Shown: in pieces, positions 6,902-12,275 of the stretch
How the letters are laid out: every line of letters begins with the position of its first letter
Numbering within the stretch: position 1 is the stretch's first letter
Assembly (NCBI GenBank): GCA_024693415.1
Contig: JAILKX010000003.1
Location: forward strand, 1-12,780
DNA: 12,780 nucleotides
Source: Bacilli bacterium
GTDB lineage: Bacteria > Bacillota_I > Bacilli_A > RFN20 > CAG-826
Direction of reading: 5' to 3'
Notes under the pieces: model-generated
Databases searched by the model: none
What the model saw: only the letters and a program-made list of their open reading frames with translations
What the model was told of the DNA's origin: nothing
Position numbers and translations under genes: made by a program

Positions 6902-7243
6902 ATGAAACTAGCAATCTGCTATAACCCATCCGACAATACCATTTTCCAGCACTTCGGCCAGACCGAGCACTTTCTGATCGTCGACACCAAAACCGGCGAA
7001 AGGTCGCTCATCGATAACGGCGGCAACTCCCACAAGGCCCTTGTGCTTTATCTTAAAGGCTTAGCCGTCGACACCGTCATCGCCGGCGGAATGGGCGACC
7101 GCGCCATCGAATTGCTGAAACAGGCCGGAATCAACGTGATCCCTGGCGTCAGAGGCTCGGCCGAAGAGGCGATCAAAGCATTCGAGGAAGGCAAGCTCGA
7201 AGGGAATTTCAACGTCATCCATAAGTGCGACTGCGACGACTGA
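6902..7243 (+). CDS. NifX/NifB-type iron-molybdenum cluster-binding family protein
   Basis: This 113-residue protein belongs to the dinitrogenase iron-molybdenum cofactor biosynthesis family, small RNase H-like fold proteins that bind or carry metal clusters. Seen in the sequence are HFGQTEHFLIVD (17-28), the Gly-Asn-Ser-His loop (41-44), VIAGGMGDRAIELLKQAGI (59-77) and GVRGSAEEAI. A terminal Cys-x-Cys (109, 111) in an acidic tail could add metal ligands. No nitrogenase genes are present, so the role is probably general metal-cluster handling or redox homeostasis, as for stand-alone members in anaerobes. I chose the ATG at 6902 because AAGGAG (6887-6892) lies 9 nt upstream. An in-frame TTG at 6881 precedes that Shine-Dalgarno and is unlikely. 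A possible extended -10 (TGTTAAACT, 6869-6877) is the best promoter candidate. The gene ends in a strong terminator. Confidence 0.88.
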   Translation: MKLAICYNPSDNTIFQHFGQTEHFLIVDTKTGERSLIDNGGNSHKALVLYLKGLAVDTVIAGGMGDRAIELLKQAGINVIPGVRGSAEEAIKAFEEGKLEGNFNVIHKCDCDD

Positions 7244-7264
7244 TCGCTTAAAAGACATCATTCC

Positions 7265-7292
7265 AAAGCGCGGCGGTTCCGCGCTTTTTCTT
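7265..7292 (+). terminator. Rho-independent terminator of the NifX-like gene
   Basis: AAAGCGCGG (7265-7273) and CCGCGCTTT (7279-7287) make a 9-bp stem with a 5-nt loop, running into TTTTT at 7285-7289 and then CTT. It is the clearest terminator in the window. In the reverse direction the tail is poor in T. Confidence 0.88.
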
Positions 7293-7305
7293 ATGTATTT
7301 CTATA

Positions 7306-7333
7306 AATCCACGGGGGACGTGTATGCGTTTTC
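7306..7333 (+). repeat. 28-bp dispersed intergenic repeat, copy C
   Basis: Third copy of the core GGGGGRCGTGTATGCG, 24/28 identical to copy A. It lies between the terminator of the NifX-like gene and the 3' end of the convergent acyltransferase remnant. The ATG seen in copies A and B is ACG here and no stop follows at the same place, so a conserved peptide is unlikely. The right flank is TTTTC instead of AATTC, and the hairpin arms of copy A are absent. Confidence 0.82.
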
Positions 7334-7347
7334 GGCAAAAAACTTAG

Positions 7348-7716
7348 TTAAGCCGCCTGCTCTTTGCCCTGCTTCCTCTTCCTAATCGCGCCGATTGCGA
7401 ATTCGACGAGGATGCATGCCAAAACGAATAATGTGACCGTGAGCAGGGCGTATACGGGGCAGGCCCATTTTCCGAGTATCGAGAAATCGCTCCGGAAGAA
7501 AATCATGTGGACCGCATACATGAATATGAGGTGGGTAAGATATAGGAATTCGCTCCGATCGCCTAACCAAACGAGGCAGAATTCGATGGGCTTCACCTTG
7601 GAGAGGAGCCTCATGAGATTATGGATGGCATAGGTCCCGAAGACGCGGGCGCTTGTGCCGCCGTCGGTCCTGCCGCTGCTCTGCCCGATTGAAAACATGA
7701 CGTAAGGCAAAGGCAC
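7348..7716 (-). pseudogene. Remnant of an acyltransferase-3 type membrane protein (C-terminal end)
   Basis: The open frame encodes 122 residues from a GTG, but only the last part looks like a known protein. WLGDRSEFLYLTHLIFMYAV (about 50-69) resembles the conserved serine-to-histidine segment near the C-terminus of acyltransferase-3 (O-acetyltransferase) proteins, and it is followed by one more membrane helix (about 85-110) and a basic tail. Intact members have about 10 membrane helices and 330-400 residues, so the catalytic N-terminal part is missing. There is no Shine-Dalgarno at the GTG. The frame stays open upstream to about 7800 without an ATG. A strong promoter is present upstream but leads into a different frame. 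I read this as a deletion remnant. A small two-helix membrane protein that is still expressed is the alternative. Confidence 0.55.
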
Positions 7717-7748
7717 ATCAATGGGATCGCGGCGATCTTTTTGTTCAT
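7611..7748 (-). other. Possible 45-codon ORF starting with a lipoprotein-like signal sequence
   Basis: Directly downstream of a strong promoter, an ATG at 7748 opens a 45-codon frame. Its N-terminus (MNKKIAAIPLMCLCLTSC) has two lysines, a hydrophobic stretch and a lipobox-like LTSC with Cys18. The rest is Ala/Pro/Ser-rich, and it overlaps the acyltransferase remnant in another frame. It may be the surviving start of a deleted lipoprotein gene, a tiny lipopeptide, or chance. Confidence 0.25.
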
Positions 7749-7755
7749 CGAGCCC

Positions 7756-7783
7756 ATTATAACATATGGAAAAATGGCGCCAA
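7756..7783 (-). promoter_or_regulatory. Strong SigA-type promoter with extended -10
   Basis: On the minus strand TTGGCG (7783-7778), a 16-nt spacer and TATAAT (7761-7756) preceded by TGT (an extended -10) form a good promoter. An ATG sits only 7 nt past the -10 (7748), so a transcript starting at the usual distance would be leaderless. Confidence 0.55.
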
Positions 7784-7789
7784 GTCGCC
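7770..7789 (-). terminator. Probable weak terminator of the OhrR/MBL-rubredoxin/bacterioferritin-like operon
   Basis: A 4-bp GC stem (GGCG 7776-7779, CGCC 7786-7789) with a 6-nt loop is followed on the minus strand by A and TTTTT (7774-7770), 32 nt after the last stop codon. The stem is short, so some read-through is likely. It overlaps the next promoter. Confidence 0.45.
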
Positions 7790-7821
7790 TTGATGCCAGT
7801 TTATCGATCCCTCTGTCGGCT

Positions 7822-8274
7822 TTATTCGCCGAGCATCTCGATCAGATAGTTCTCATATCCGATCTCTTTGATGAGGTTCAGGTGCATCCTAACCCAATTG
7901 TAATGCTCCTGCTCATCCACGATGAACTTCTGGATCATCGCCCTGGTGACATAGTCATCCTCAAAAAGGGCGAGGGCCTTGGACATTTCAGGCAGAGCCT
8001 GGGCGCTGTCCTTGCAATCGTATTCGAGCATCTCCTTGATGTCGGTGATGACCGGGTACTTCTCGATGTCTACCGCCGGGGTCTCGCCGAGCTCGATGAG
8101 GCGGGCGTTGCACTCCTTGGCTTCGTCCCACTCCTCCTGCGATTCGGCCATGATCTTGTCGGCGAGCTTCTTGAAGCCCCTCTGGCTCAATAGCTGCGCA
8201 TGGATGCTGTGTTGCTGGCTGTTGCCGAACCATCCCTTCGCAAACGCTTTGAGCAATTCAACTTTCTGATTCAT
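7822..8274 (-). CDS. Bacterioferritin-like protein with a degenerate ferroxidase site
   Basis: The 150-residue product aligns by eye along its full length with bacterioferritins: HAQLLSQRGFKKLADKI (25-41), DIKEMLEYD (78-86), DDYVTRAMI (106-114), DEQEHYNW (120-127) and IGYENYL (138-144). Bacterioferritins store iron and oxidise Fe(II) with peroxide or oxygen at a diiron site. Of the usual ligands, Glu48, Glu121 and His124 are kept. The positions of Glu18, His54 and Glu94 in the E. coli protein appear to hold Trp15, Glu51 and Ser90, and the haem-ligand Met52 position holds Trp49. It is therefore unlikely to work as a standard ferroxidase and may be a non-catalytic subunit, use other ligands, or have another role. 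The ATG at 8274 has a strong Shine-Dalgarno AAGGAGG (8283-8289) 8 nt upstream. It follows the MBL-rubredoxin gene by 23 nt in the same operon. Confidence 0.82.
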   Translation of the reverse strand: MNQKVELLKAFAKGWFGNSQQHSIHAQLLSQRGFKKLADKIMAESQEEWDEAKECNARLIELGETPAVDIEKYPVITDIKEMLEYDCKDSAQALPEMSKALALFEDDYVTRAMIQKFIVDEQEHYNWVRMHLNLIKEIGYENYLIEMLGE

Positions 8275-8297
8275 TTTTTCTTCCTCCTTATGCATCA

Positions 8298-9242
8298 TTA
8301 AGCTGCGTTGAACTTTGATTTGGGCTGCTTGCATCTCGGGCAACGCCAATCCTCAGGCAGCTCTTCAAACGGAACATTGTCGTGTTCGGCGGGATCATAG
8401 ACGTATCCGCACACCGAGCAGACGTATTTGCCGGTTTTGGTTTTAAACGTGATCTCGCCCACGGGGATCGTCTCCACCGGTTTGGATAAATCGATGACCC
8501 TTTTGGCTTCGAGGCTCTCGGGCCCCTGCGGGGTGTGGGTCCCAAGGTAGACGGTCGGGTTATGGGAGACGAATTCCCTGACCCGGTCAAAGGTGACCCT
8601 CGCCGCGGGAAGATCATCGAAGACGATCGAGAGCTTGTTCTTATATAGTGCCTCATCGACGTAGGTGATGTCGGCCTGGAACATATAGAAGATGCCCTCT
8701 TCCTTATCCTCGGCGATGACGAGCGAATTCCCTCTGGTATGGCCTTTGGCCTTGACCATATGGATGCCGGGGACGATGGTCTGCGATTCCGGGAAATTAT
8801 GGTAAGCGCCATCGGTGAAATAGACGGGGACGATATTATCGACGCCCTGAAGCTCTTCGGCGCCGAGTTCCTCGGCGTTCACGTAGATCTTGGCGTTCGG
8901 GAAATCCTTGACGCGGCCGGAATGGTCGCTGTGGCGATGGGTGAGCAGGATCTTGGTGACCTGCTCTGGCTTATAGCCAAGCGCGATCAAGTTATCTATA
9001 TAATCGCCCGCATCCTCCCCGGTGAAGCCGAGGGAATTCTCGTCGGGGACTTCTATCGGAGTGCCTTTCGGGAAGCCGGTGTCCACGAGGATCACCTCAT
9101 CCCCGGTGTCGATCAGATAGTTTTGGAGGCTGCCGCGATACCTTTCCTTGATGTCGAAGCGCTCCATCCCTTCCTCGCCGCCAAAGGCGAACGGGGCGGA
9201 ATAGAATCCGTCTTTCCTGAATTGAATGGCTTTGATTTTCAT
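8298..9242 (-). CDS. Metallo-beta-lactamase fold hydrolase fused to rubredoxin
   Basis: The 314-residue product has two domains. Residues 1-260 are a metallo-beta-lactamase fold of the lactonase/glyoxalase II kind, with metal motif THRHSDH (His102, His104, Asp106, His107), His168 in GHTRG, Asp191 and His236 in LGTHTPQG. HxHxDH points to a zinc-type hydrolase rather than the HxExD diiron site of flavodiiron proteins. Residues 270-314 are a rubredoxin, with CSVCGY (275-280) and CPRC (301-304) binding one iron. The fusion suggests an electron-transfer function or redox control added to a hydrolase. The substrate is unknown. The start ATG at 9242 overlaps the stop of the OhrR-like gene as ATGA, with AAGGAG (9253-9258) 10 nt upstream; an in-frame TTG at 9251 lies too close to that site. 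It is the middle gene of the operon. Confidence 0.9.
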   Translation of the reverse strand: MKIKAIQFRKDGFYSAPFAFGGEEGMERFDIKERYRGSLQNYLIDTGDEVILVDTGFPKGTPIEVPDENSLGFTGEDAGDYIDNLIALGYKPEQVTKILLTHRHSDHSGRVKDFPNAKIYVNAEELGAEELQGVDNIVPVYFTDGAYHNFPESQTIVPGIHMVKAKGHTRGNSLVIAEDKEEGIFYMFQADITYVDEALYKNKLSIVFDDLPAARVTFDRVREFVSHNPTVYLGTHTPQGPESLEAKRVIDLSKPVETIPVGEITFKTKTGKYVCSVCGYVYDPAEHDNVPFEELPEDWRCPRCKQPKSKFNAA

Positions 9243-9682
9243 TTTGCCCAATCTCCTTCCAATAGTTTGTAGAGCAATTCCCTGTATCGGTCGAATTCCT
9301 CATCGCTCATCCAGTGCTCATCGTATAGCGTCTTGGGCACTTCGATGGCTTTGGTCTTCAGATCTCGGCCTTTTTCGGTGATTGCGATGACGAGCTTTCT
9401 TTTGTCCTCGCTATCCCTAGAGATATCGATCAGGCCTTTCTTTTCCATGATCCTGAGCGTGTCGGAAAGGGTGTTCGGTTTCAAGAACAAAGCCTCGCAG
9501 ATCTCCTTTTCGCTCACCCTCTCCTTCTCCCACATCACCATCATCACGATGTATTGGGTATAGGTGAGGTCGATCTTCCGCAAAAGGGGTTGGTAGCGCC
9601 TGAGGATCTTATTGAACACCGCATACGTCGGGAAACATATTTGGCTTTCTAGGAGCAATAAGGTCTCTTCGTCGTATCTCAT
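9239..9682 (-). CDS. OhrR-like MarR-family peroxide-sensing repressor
   Basis: The product is a 147-residue winged-helix dimeric repressor. The N-terminus has Cys16 in LESQICF, followed by Tyr20, Tyr30 and Tyr41. This is the same spacing as the reactive Cys15 and the three tyrosines that hold it in Bacillus subtilis OhrR, so it is very probably a one-cysteine organic peroxide or hypochlorite sensor. The DNA-binding region is [29 protein letters not shown] (about 56-84), with the wing around DSEDKRK. In characterised OhrR proteins oxidation of this cysteine releases DNA. The promoter just upstream contains an 18-bp perfect palindrome, so it probably represses its own operon, the MBL-rubredoxin and bacterioferritin-like genes. 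There is no Shine-Dalgarno: the ATG lies 6 nt after the -10, so the mRNA is predicted to be leaderless. No ohrA gene is seen here. Confidence 0.85.
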   Translation of the reverse strand: MRYDEETLLLLESQICFPTYAVFNKILRRYQPLLRKIDLTYTQYIVMMVMWEKERVSEKEICEALFLKPNTLSDTLRIMEKKGLIDISRDSEDKRKLVIAITEKGRDLKTKAIEVPKTLYDEHWMSDEEFDRYRELLYKLLEGDWAK

Positions 9683-9688
9683 GAGCAG

Positions 9689-9717
9689 ATTATATCGGTA
9701 CCGATATATTTATTCAA
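9689..9717 (-). promoter_or_regulatory. SigA-type promoter of the OhrR-like operon
   Basis: TTGAAT (9717-9712) and TATAAT (9694-9689) are separated by 17 nt on the minus strand. The predicted start is at about 9682, the first base of the OhrR-like ATG. A palindrome fills the spacer and overlaps the -10. Confidence 0.8.
9691..9708. promoter_or_regulatory. 18-bp perfect palindromic operator
   Basis: TATATCGGTACCGATATA is a perfect palindrome that covers the promoter spacer and part of the -10. This is the position expected for a repressor that blocks RNA polymerase, and the OhrR-like protein encoded next to it is the obvious candidate. The GC core differs from the A/T-rich OhrR box of B. subtilis. 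Confidence 0.7.
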
Positions 9718-9775
9718 GAAATGCGCGCGCGTACGTTCGGATTGATTCAAATGCGCGGATTCCCGTCATCTACGC

Positions 9776-9800
9776 CGAAAACCCCGGATCGATCCGGGGT
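9776..9800 (-). terminator. Terminator after the GNAT gene
   Basis: The 20-bp palindrome ACCCCGGATCGATCCGGGGT (9781-9800) lies 19 nt past the GNAT stop and, on the minus strand, runs into TTTC (9780-9777). The stem is strong and the T-run is short. Confidence 0.65.
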
Positions 9801-9819
9801 CGCCAAAGGGATCGGGAAG

Positions 9820-10332
9820 CTACATCTTTTTCTTAAATCGGTACATCTCCATCATGTCTTCCCGCGTTTCCGGATCGCAATGATGCTCGTTGTAGTACTC
9901 GACGATATGGAAGCCGAGCTTATTGACATAAAAATGGATGTTCCTCTTCTCGAAGCAAGGCGTGACCGTTTCCCACGTTTTGACATTCGAATGGATCCTT
10001 TCTATCTCCCCCCAGGCTTCCTGCCCCATCCCTTTGGAATGGAAGGCGGGGTCGATGAAGAAGATTTCCAATTCGCCATGATCCCCATCGAGGTTCACGA
10101 TGATCCCGCCGACCATCCTGCCCTCCTCCACGATCCGATAGGCGATGGAGCCTACGCGGCGGATGGAATTGACGATGGTTTCCCGGGAGATGATCTCCCC
10201 TTCTTCCTCATATTGGTCTTCCATCTCGTCGCCGCAGAAATACTGCCCCGCCCCATACTTGAAGGCGGCTTGGTTCATCCTGATGAATTCCTCTTTGAAT
10301 TCATTTGTCAATGGGACTAACCGAACGGACAT
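9820..10332 (-). CDS. GNAT family N-acetyltransferase
   Basis: The 170-residue product has the GNAT fold: GGIIVNLDGDHGELEIFFIDPAF (about 75-97), then the acetyl-CoA pyrophosphate loop HSKGMGQ (98-104; the usual Q/R-x-x-G-x-G has His at the first place), the following helix EAWGEIERI, and the C-terminal NIHFYVNKLGFHIVEYY (131-147), typical of motif B. Members transfer acetyl from acetyl-CoA to small molecules or protein N-termini; the substrate cannot be told here. The start ATG is well supported by AGGAGG (10338-10343) 5 nt upstream. The leader contains a possible upstream ORF whose stop codon overlaps this Shine-Dalgarno, and a TATAAT lies at 10458-10453, so the gene probably has its own promoter and possibly translational control. 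It ends at a palindromic terminator. Confidence 0.88.
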   Translation of the reverse strand: MSVRLVPLTNEFKEEFIRMNQAAFKYGAGQYFCGDEMEDQYEEEGEIISRETIVNSIRRVGSIAYRIVEEGRMVGGIIVNLDGDHGELEIFFIDPAFHSKGMGQEAWGEIERIHSNVKTWETVTPCFEKRNIHFYVNKLGFHIVEYYNEHHCDPETREDMMEMYRFKKKM

Positions 10333-10341
10333 AGATACCTC

Positions 10342-10407
10342 CTAGGCCAAAATTAAAGCCCGCATAGACGAGCTCACTCGGTATCTTATCCAACAGGCGG
10401 CCGGCAT
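10342..10407 (-). CDS. Possible 21-residue leader peptide upstream of the GNAT gene
   Basis: An ATG at 10407 has the Shine-Dalgarno GGGGAGG (10412-10418) only 4 nt upstream and opens 21 codons, beginning MPAACWIRYR and ending ALILA. Its TAG (10344-10342) overlaps the first bases of the Shine-Dalgarno of the GNAT gene (10343-10338), so a ribosome finishing the leader would sit on the GNAT start site. The arrangement resembles translationally coupled or attenuating leader peptides. It could be a chance ORF: no homologue is known to me and no clear alternative RNA hairpins were found. Confidence 0.4.
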   Translation of the reverse strand: MPAACWIRYRVSSSMRALILA

Positions 10408-10452
10408 TTCGCCTCCCCTATGTTACGACGTACTGTCCTCCGATACGCCATT

Positions 10453-10484
10453 ATTATATCGGCAATCGGAGCAATTCCGATTGC
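10453..10484 (-). promoter_or_regulatory. -10 box and 9-bp inverted repeat upstream of the GNAT leader
   Basis: A perfect TATAAT is at 10458-10453 on the minus strand. Three bases upstream begins a perfect inverted repeat, GCAATCGGA (10462-10470) and TCCGATTGC (10476-10484), with a 5-nt spacer, which covers the -35 region; no -35 hexamer is recognisable. It may be a regulator site. It might instead help end the ABC transporter transcript, whose stop is 30 nt away, but no T-tract follows. Confidence 0.5.
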
Positions 10485-10514
10485 ATCAATGCTTTATCTG
10501 GCGAATCTTTTTAT

Positions 10515-11198
10515 TCAGAAATCGACTTTCTCCAGGCGCTTGGAGGAGATTTTGTAGACCGCGAGATGGATGGCGAACGAAATGAGCAAGGCTATGGCGA
10601 GCGCGGCGAACTGCACGCCGATATGGAGGTTATTCAGTATCTCAAGCCCCGGAACATATGGCAAAGCGATCGTGAAAACGCCGATATAGGCGATGAACCC
10701 AAAGATGGTCAATAGGGTCGACATGACGATCGACTTCCCTTTTTTGTAATAGATGGGGAAGAAGATCAGATCCGCAAGGGCATAGCCGATGACGGCGAAC
10801 GCAAGAAGCAGGACGAAGCTATCAAGCCCAAGACCTGGGGTGAGGAATTCCTCCGGATGCTCCGCCGCTTGCGCGATGCTTGCATTGATGATGCGGGCGA
10901 GGGGATACAAAGAGGATATGATGGCGATGAAGACCGCCTGCATCAGAAGCACGACGAGGATCCTCGCCATGACGATGTCCTTTTTGCGCACCGGCAGCAA
11001 GGTCGAATAGAGCAAGTCGTTGCTCTGCTGGCCTTTGTTGGCCCCGAGGAAGAGGATCGGGTAGCAGGTCAAAACGTAGATGAACCCAATCCCAATCGGG
11101 TAGGACGGGATGAGGATCATGAGGGGGAAGGCGAGGACGAAGACATAGCAGATGGGGTGCATCGCCAGTTTGAGTTCCTTATAGATCAAAGCTTTCAT
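10515..11198 (-). CDS. ABC-2 type transporter permease
   Basis: The 227-residue integral membrane protein has six predicted helices (about 17-33, 38-52, 75-99, 126-150, 155-181, 192-216). The cytoplasmic loop between helices 2 and 3 carries GQQSNDLLYSTLLPVRKKDIVMAR (about 56-79), the signature of the ABC2_membrane_5 permease family, which works with a single ATPase. It starts within the ATPase gene, overlapping it by 20 nt, so the two are translationally coupled; AAAAGG and AAGGAG lie upstream of the ATG. Relatives often export peptides, antibiotics or unknown compounds, or serve in cell-envelope stress. The substrate is not predictable from the sequence. Confidence 0.88.
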   Translation of the reverse strand: MKALIYKELKLAMHPICYVFVLAFPLMILIPSYPIGIGFIYVLTCYPILFLGANKGQQSNDLLYSTLLPVRKKDIVMARILVVLLMQAVFIAIISSLYPLARIINASIAQAAEHPEEFLTPGLGLDSFVLLLAFAVIGYALADLIFFPIYYKKGKSIVMSTLLTIFGFIAYIGVFTIALPYVPGLEILNNLHIGVQFAALAIALLISFAIHLAVYKISSKRLEKVDF

Positions 11199-12051
11199 TT
11201 TGCCTTTTGCTCCTTTCGATGTAGACCATGATCTGCTCTAGATCAGGCTCAACCGGCTCAATGCCGCGTTCGCGGAAGGCCTCTTTCCTATCGGCGCGGA
11301 TCAATCCTTCGATATGGCCGTCGAATTCCTTGTAGGCGATGTATTCCCGCAGCAGGTCCCTATTGCAGGATTTGTCTTTGACGAATAAATAGGAAGCGAT
11401 GAAATCGTTTTTGTTCCCGGTGTAGATGATCTCGCCGTCATGGATATAGGTGATGGCGGAGGCGCATTTGTCGAGATCGCTCGTGATGTGGGTGGAAAAA
11501 AGTATGGCCCTGTCTTTATTTTTGACGATCTGGCGGAAGATGTCGAGGATCTCGTCCCTCGAAACGGGATCAAGTCCCGAGGTCGGCTCATCGAGGATCA
11601 ATAGCTCCGCGTGGTGGGACAAGGCGACGGCCACCGAATACTTGACCTTCATGCCGCTAGAGAGTTCCTCGAGCTTCTTGTCGATGTCGAGGTTGAAGAG
11701 GCGGCACGCCTCGGCAAACTTCTGCTCATCGAACTTCTCATAGAACCTCTTCGTGACGTCCATCAGCTGGCGGATGGTCTTGTTCGGATAGTAATTGAGC
11801 TCGCTCAAAGCGAAGCCGATCCGCTGCTTATTTTCGAGTTCGTTCTCGCTCATGTCGGTGCCGAAGGCGCAGATCTTCCCGCTTTCGTAATGGACCAGGT
11901 TCATGATGCACTTAAGCGTCGTCGTCTTGCCGGCGCCGTTGCGGCCGATAAAGCCCATGATCTGGCCGGGTTTCACTTCGAAGGAGACGCCTTTCAGGGA
12001 AAAGGACGGGTAGGTTTTCCTGACTCCGTCGAGCGTTAATAGGGCGTTCAT
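11179..12051 (-). CDS. ABC transporter ATP-binding protein
   Basis: The 290-residue ATPase powers the adjacent permease at the cytoplasmic side of the membrane. Walker A is GRNGAGKT (36-43), the signature is LSSGM (130-134; the usual LSGGQ is altered), Walker B is LLILDEP (150-156), the D-loop is SGLD (158-161) and the switch histidine is His188 in FSTH. The Q-loop region is around ALSELNYYP (81-89). About 80 residues follow the core domain and contain no recognised motif. The start ATG overlaps the stop of the AbrB-type gene as ATGA, and GGAGGAG (12060-12066) lies 8 nt upstream. This gene is the middle of a three-gene operon with the AbrB-type regulator and permease. Confidence 0.93.
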   Translation of the reverse strand: MNALLTLDGVRKTYPSFSLKGVSFEVKPGQIMGFIGRNGAGKTTTLKCIMNLVHYESGKICAFGTDMSENELENKQRIGFALSELNYYPNKTIRQLMDVTKRFYEKFDEQKFAEACRLFNLDIDKKLEELSSGMKVKYSVAVALSHHAELLILDEPTSGLDPVSRDEILDIFRQIVKNKDRAILFSTHITSDLDKCASAITYIHDGEIIYTGNKNDFIASYLFVKDKSCNRDLLREYIAYKEFDGHIEGLIRADRKEAFRERGIEPVEPDLEQIMVYIERSKRQNESFDL

Positions 12052-12248
12052 TTCATCTTCTCCTCCGCCATTGCATAAAACATATCCGCCTTCAGGATGG
12101 CGATTCCTCTGGTTTTGTCACCCATAACCATCAGCGTTTCGCCCTCTTCGATGCCGAACATCTCCCGGGCTTCCTTCGGTATCGTGATCTGGCCTTTCGG
12201 CCCGACTTTGACGCTTACGATAAAGCGGTCCTGCCCTATGTCTTTCAT
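12048..12248 (-). CDS. AbrB/SpoVT-family DNA-binding regulator
   Basis: The 66-residue product has the swapped-hairpin AbrB DNA-binding domain: VSVKVGPKGQITIPKEAREMFGIEEG at about 11-36, then ETLMVMGDKTRGIAIL. Proteins of this type act as dimers or tetramers. This one heads an operon with an ABC-2 transporter and most likely autoregulates it. The ATG at 12248 has only weak Shine-Dalgarno-like sequence (AAAAGTAAG) upstream, which coincides with a tandem 9-bp repeat. A MazE-like antitoxin role is less likely because no toxin gene is adjacent. Confidence 0.88.
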   Translation of the reverse strand: MKDIGQDRFIVSVKVGPKGQITIPKEAREMFGIEEGETLMVMGDKTRGIAILKADMFYAMAEEKMK

Positions 12249-12251
12249 ATT

Positions 12252-12269
12252 CTTACTTTTCTTACTTTT
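12252..12269. repeat. Tandem 9-bp repeat in the AbrB-type gene leader
   Basis: CTTACTTTT occurs twice without gap (12252-12260, 12261-12269), followed by a partial third unit CTAACT. It lies between the predicted transcription start and the start codon, a likely place for an autoregulatory binding site. Confidence 0.6.
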
Positions 12270-12275
12270 CTAACT

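Noticed and set aside
7265..7289. NifX-like terminator as a bidirectional terminator for the acyltransferase remnant
   Set aside because: The minus-strand tail after the stem is not T-rich, so it probably works in one direction only.
9721..10320. Long plus-strand ORF (199 codons) over the GNAT gene
   Set aside because: It lies antisense to a clear GNAT gene with a strong Shine-Dalgarno, has no recognisable domain and no ribosome site of its own. GC-rich codon structure produces such shadows.
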